Shown piece after piece: positions 61,133 through 64,000 of a stretch of DNA of 64,000 nucleotides. The notes beneath the pieces are model-generated. The model worked only from the letters and a program-made list of their open reading frames with translations, did not search any database and was not told the origin of the DNA. Numbering within the stretch: the stretch's first letter is position 1; each line of letters begins with the position of its first letter. This stretch comes from an uncultured Acidobacteriia bacterium (lineage in GTDB: Bacteria; Acidobacteriota; Terriglobia; Bryobacterales; Bryobacteraceae): NCBI GenBank assembly GCA_903907865.1, contig CAIVPR010000078.1:124001-188000 (forward strand), read 5' to 3'. Made by a program: the position numbers and the translations under genes.

Positions 61133-62524
61133 CTACTTGCCGACCGCTACGCCCGGCCTCTTTTCGCCAATGGTCCGCCGCAAAGTGGCGGCCAAGGCCG
61201 AGAGGTCGACAGGATTGCGATCCTGCTTCGAAGAGCCATCGATTTGGACTAATCCGGCGTCGTCGAGACGCACGGTAAGCGACCACTCCGGTTCCGCACC
61301 GGAAAACTCTTCATCGCGAACGGTGTCGGCGTCGGTCCAAATCACGCGCGTCCAGCCTTCCTCGCGTCCAAACCGGGTGAGGACGTCCCACCAATCGGCA
61401 TCGTCCCGGGCCTGCTCCAGGGCCGTGCCCATTTCACGCAACCGCAGGTTGCTTGCGACGGTCCGTCTAAAGACGCCCTTGAAAAGCAATGTTCCGGCCA
61501 CCTCAAATTCAGCGTAGCGCAGTTGCTTGATACCGATCCAGCAAGCCAAACAGAAACCGGTGACAACCGCCAAATGGTAGCCGCCCAGGATGGGACGATA
61601 TCCCAGCAGGACCGCGAAACAGCTACCGATGAAGGCAAACCCATACAGCACCAAGGCGCTTTGACGCACCGAGAGTCCGCGATTGAGCAATCGGTGGTGC
61701 GTGTGTCCCCGATCCGCCTGGAAGATCGGTTGCCCTTTGATTGAGCGGCGGGCTATGGAAAGCAGCACGTCCAGCAGAGGCACCGCCATGGCCAGAAACG
61801 GGACCAGGCTGCTGGCGACAGTGGTCTCGTGGCTGACCCAGACAAGGCTGTAGCAGCCCAGCAGGAAGCCGATGAGCAAGGCCCCCGAGTCTCCCAGAAA
61901 GACAGTGGCGGGATTGAAATTGTAGAACAGGAACCCGAGCAGTGCACCGCCCAAGGGGAGCGCCGCGACCGCGAGCATGGGGATGTCCTCGACCTCGGCG
62001 GCGGCGTAAAACGACATCGTCGCGAAGAAGCCCATGCCGCCGCAGAGGCCGTCGAGGCCGTCGATCAGGTTCAGGGCGTTGGTGGTGAAGAGCAGCCACA
62101 TCACGGACAGCGGCAACCCGATCCAGTCTGGAATTGCAACGCCCGCCAACGACTCCAGTCGGATTCCGTAGGCCCAAGCCAGCCCCGAGGCGGCGATCTG
62201 CCCCACCAGTTTTACGCGCGGGCTCAGGTTGAAGAAATCATCCACCAACCCGGTGAGGAAGATGGCGGTGGCGGCCGGAAGGATGAAAAGGGCTCCGACA
62301 GCGGGCCCCGGCCGCTCTGGAAAAGGGAGCATCAGCAGCGTGGCGGCGTAGGCGGCGAAGATCGGGATGCCGCCCACACGGGGGATTGGATACGCATGGA
62401 CCTTGCGCTTGCCCGGTCGATCGACGACATTGTATGCGCGGAATACATCCCGCACGATGGGCGTGACCAGGAGCGCAATCAGGAAAGATCTCGCCAGCGC
62501 GATCCAAAGGTCGACTGGATTCAC
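61133..62524 (-). CDS. WecA/MraY-type phospho-sugar transferase
   Basis: A 463-residue polytopic membrane protein. Conserved cytoplasmic motifs of PNPT enzymes are LTGLVDDFFNLSPRVKLVGQ (Asp pair), NALNLIDGLDGLCGG, NPATVFLGDSGALLIGFLLG and the His-rich DRGHTHHRLLNRGLS (WecA-type, not MraY-type). It transfers GlcNAc-1-P or a related sugar to undecaprenyl phosphate. The last 110 residues form a soluble extension (EQARDDADWWDVLTRFG) absent from E. coli WecA. It starts at GTG 62524 preceded by GGGAGG. Confidence 0.93.
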   Translation of the reverse strand: MNPVDLWIALARSFLIALLVTPIVRDVFRAYNVVDRPGKRKVHAYPIPRVGGIPIFAAYAATLLMLPFPERPGPAVGALFILPAATAIFLTGLVDDFFNLSPRVKLVGQIAASGLAWAYGIRLESLAGVAIPDWIGLPLSVMWLLFTTNALNLIDGLDGLCGGMGFFATMSFYAAAEVEDIPMLAVAALPLGGALLGFLFYNFNPATVFLGDSGALLIGFLLGCYSLVWVSHETTVASSLVPFLAMAVPLLDVLLSIARRSIKGQPIFQADRGHTHHRLLNRGLSVRQSALVLYGFAFIGSCFAVLLGYRPILGGYHLAVVTGFCLACWIGIKQLRYAEFEVAGTLLFKGVFRRTVASNLRLREMGTALEQARDDADWWDVLTRFGREEGWTRVIWTDADTVRDEEFSGAEPEWSLTVRLDDAGLVQIDGSSKQDRNPVDLSALAATLRRTIGEKRPGVAVGK

Positions 62525-62581
62525 TTCCTCCCCCTTGCGCGGGGGATTTCAAATGCGGCAGGGGGCCGTAGGAAAGTCAAT

Positions 62582-62875
62582 TTAGACCTCCGCGCGCCGC
62601 CAAACGCGCTCGATTTCACCCAGAACCGCACGGTCGAGTATATGCTCGACCGCCACCGCGACCGTCGATTCGGTGCTCGAACGAATCTCGCCGAGGTAGA
62701 TGGCTGAATCGGATACGACCTCGACCAGTGCACCGGCGAGGATATCGGGGGGGCTGGCGGGGAAATGGAGTTGGAGGCCTCGGCGGTTGTCCGCAAGGTT
62801 GGACAACAGGGCTGGAAAGGTCTCCCCGGCAGGGAGCCTGCGGACCATAACCCTTTCATTTTGTTCGTCCAACAC
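62582..62875 (-). CDS. Small hypothetical protein, PilZ-like
   Basis: A 97-residue protein, mostly beta strands (VEVVSDSAIYLGEIRSS, TVAVAVEHILDRA), starting at GTG 62875 with a TACACT box eight bases upstream. The layout resembles small PilZ-type proteins near glycan operons in Acidobacteria, but the RxxxR and D/N-x-SxxG c-di-GMP motifs are not clearly present, so binding is uncertain. It precedes the WecA-like gene by 57 bases on the same strand. Confidence 0.55.
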   Translation of the reverse strand: MLDEQNERVMVRRLPAGETFPALLSNLADNRRGLQLHFPASPPDILAGALVEVVSDSAIYLGEIRSSTESTVAVAVEHILDRAVLGEIERVWRRAEV

Positions 62876-62883
62876 TCATTGCC

Positions 62884-62889
62884 AGTGTA
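62884..62889 (-). promoter_or_regulatory. Putative -10 box of the glycan operon
   Basis: TACACT on the minus strand ends eight bases before the GTG at 62875. It could drive the small gene and the WecA-like, sugar transferase and GT2 genes that follow. Confidence 0.35.
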
Positions 62890-62930
62890 TCGCGACCATC
62901 CCCCTGGTGCCGGTAGAGCAAAGGTTGCGA

Positions 62931-62936
62931 TACCGT
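62931..62936 (+). promoter_or_regulatory. Putative -10 box, leaderless aminotransferase gene
   Basis: TACCGT ends six bases before the ATG at 62943; no Shine-Dalgarno sequence. Divergent from the glycan operon promoter, 40 bases away. Confidence 0.4.
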
Positions 62937-62942
62937 TAATCG

Positions 62943-64000
62943 ATGACTGTACAAAGATCCTCCCGTCGTGGGCTGGTTTCAGCAGCACTCGGTGCCGCCG
63001 TGGCGTTCCGGAACACGTCGACGGCATTGGCGCAGAAGGCGTCGTTGTCGGCGGCCGGCAAACCGATTGAGGCCGTCGCCCGCGACGAAGACTTCTGGTT
63101 CCATGTGCGCGACGCGTTCACAATTGACCGGACTCTGATCAACCTGAACAACGGCGGCGTGTCGCCCGCGCCCCGAATTGTTCAGGATACAGAGATCCGT
63201 TATCTGGAAATGCAAAACATGAATCCGACATATTACATGTGGCGGATTCTGGATCCGGGCGTGGAGACGTGCAGGCGGCGGCTGGCCCAGTGTTTCGGCT
63301 GCGATCCCGAGGAGATCGCCATCACGCGAAACGCGAGCGAGGCGCTGGAAATCGTCCAATTCGGGCTCGATCTGAAAGCGGGCGACGAGGTGATCACCAC
63401 CAACCAGGACTACCCGCGCATGATCACGTCGTGGCAACAGCGGGAGCGGCGCGATGGGATTGTACTGAAGCAGTTGAAGTTTCCCGTGCCTGTGCCCGGT
63501 GGCCTTGACTTTCTCTACAACTTGGTCAAGGATGCCATTACCCCGAAGACGAAAGTGATCCACATCTGCCAAATCACCAACCGCACGGGGCAGATCTTTC
63601 CGGTGAAGGAGATCTGCAAGCTGGGCCGGCAACGCGGCATCGAGGTCATCATCGACGGCGCGCACGCCTTCTGCCAGTTTCCTTTCAAGCATGAGGATCT
63701 GGACTGCGACTACTACGGGACCTCACTCCACAAGTGGCTCCTGGCCCCGATCGGAACGGGGATGCTCTATGTGCGGAAGTCGAAGATTGGGAAGATTTGG
63801 CCGATGATGGGGGCCGACGAGCCGTTGTCCAACGACATCCGGAAGTTCGAGCAGATCGGCACGCATCCCGCCTCGCAGAGGAACGCGATCGCGGAGGCGA
63901 TGAACTTCCACGAAAGCATCGGGGTGGAGCGCAAGGCCGCGCGGCTGCGGTATCTCCGGGCGCGGTGGACGGACCAAGTGCGGGACCTGCCCAACGCGCA
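62943..64000 (+). CDS. Exported class V aminotransferase, 5' part
   Basis: The first 352 codons of a PLP enzyme; the frame is open to the window edge. The N-terminus has a Tat-like signal (RSSRRGLVSAALGAAVAF). Family residues are ITRNASEALEIVQFG, VIIDGAHAFCQF (D238 for the pyridine nitrogen) and YYGTSLHKWLLAPIG (Schiff-base K264). The sequence is closest to the isopenicillin N epimerase/cysteine desulfurase-like group. A periplasmic PLP enzyme of this type is unusual; its substrate is unknown. Confidence 0.88.
   Translation, partial: MTVQRSSRRGLVSAALGAAVAFRNTSTALAQKASLSAAGKPIEAVARDEDFWFHVRDAFTIDRTLINLNNGGVSPAPRIVQDTEIRYLEMQNMNPTYYMWRILDPGVETCRRRLAQCFGCDPEEIAITRNASEALEIVQFGLDLKAGDEVITTNQDYPRMITSWQQRERRDGIVLKQLKFPVPVPGGLDFLYNLVKDAITPKTKVIHICQITNRTGQIFPVKEICKLGRQRGIEVIIDGAHAFCQFPFKHEDLDCDYYGTSLHKWLLAPIGTGMLYVRKSKIGKIWPMMGADEPLSNDIRKFEQIGTHPASQRNAIAEAMNFHESIGVERKAARLRYLRARWTDQVRDLPNA

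Noticed and set aside
1-64000. tRNA, rRNA, CRISPR array, intact transposase
   Set aside because: Looked for cloverleaf ends, repeat-spacer periodicity and transposase motifs; none found by eye. A tRNAscan or ISfinder run would be decisive.

Overview
The window looks like a chromosomal stretch of a GC-rich, heterotrophic Gram-negative bacterium. The best fit is an Acidobacteriota relative of Solibacter/Bryobacter. This rests on the protein mix: Tat-exported carbohydrate-active and aminotransferase-like proteins, a TIGR03790-type protein, an M2 (ACE-like) peptidase, many SGNH and alpha/beta hydrolases, an MCE/Mla operon and a CzcA-type RND pump. No rRNA, tRNA, CRISPR array or intact insertion sequence was seen, so the taxon is inferred. 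No gene-free gap exceeds about 300 bases.

Layout. 1-2750: the 3' end of a leucine-rich repeat protein, a DUF5677-like protein and a patch of toxin-antitoxin debris (a BrnT/BrnA-like pair with a putative operator, an XRE antitoxin pseudogene with two nonsense codons, an orphan RelB-like antitoxin). 2.8-16.3 kb: an orphan PfaD enoyl reductase, RfbD, a zinc-ribbon/LysR pair, a cytochrome c/TIGR03790 pair, exported MsrB/MsrA, a chemoreceptor-like protein, deoB-tpiA, a metallophosphoesterase, a second LysR and a methyltransferase. 16.5-20.8 kb: a GH51 arabinofuranosidase, then a two-gene cassette of a STAND/AAA-like ATPase and a TPR protein with zero spacing. 20.9-32.6 kb: an Mla-type lipid transport operon with a ChbG/YdjC protein, P1 and M2 peptidases, an AbiEii-like nucleotidyltransferase with a small partner, gatB-bcp, a large esterase and an SGNH hydrolase.

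32.7-43.5 kb: an ECF sigma / anti-sigma / secreted protein operon, a KDPG-type aldolase, a CusA/B/C-like metal efflux operon and a divergent histidine kinase/response regulator pair. 43.6-48.7 kb: penicillin acylase, Uma2 nuclease, two esterases and a fasciclin protein. 48.7-62.9 kb: a hairpin repeat, a chlorite-dismutase-like protein, then a surface polysaccharide cluster: GmhA-like isomerase, O-antigen ligase, flippase, two glycosyltransferases, WecB, polysaccharide deacetylase, hexapeptide acyltransferase, two polyprenyl-phosphate sugar-transferase-like proteins with altered catalytic dyads, and a WecA/MraY-type transferase. The window ends in a class V aminotransferase.

Two signals recur or stand out. 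Many starts are preceded at 5-10 nt by a TAnnnT box instead of a Shine-Dalgarno sequence, which suggests widespread leaderless transcription. The ATPase-TPR cassette at 18.1-20.8 kb is the best candidate for an undescribed functional system.
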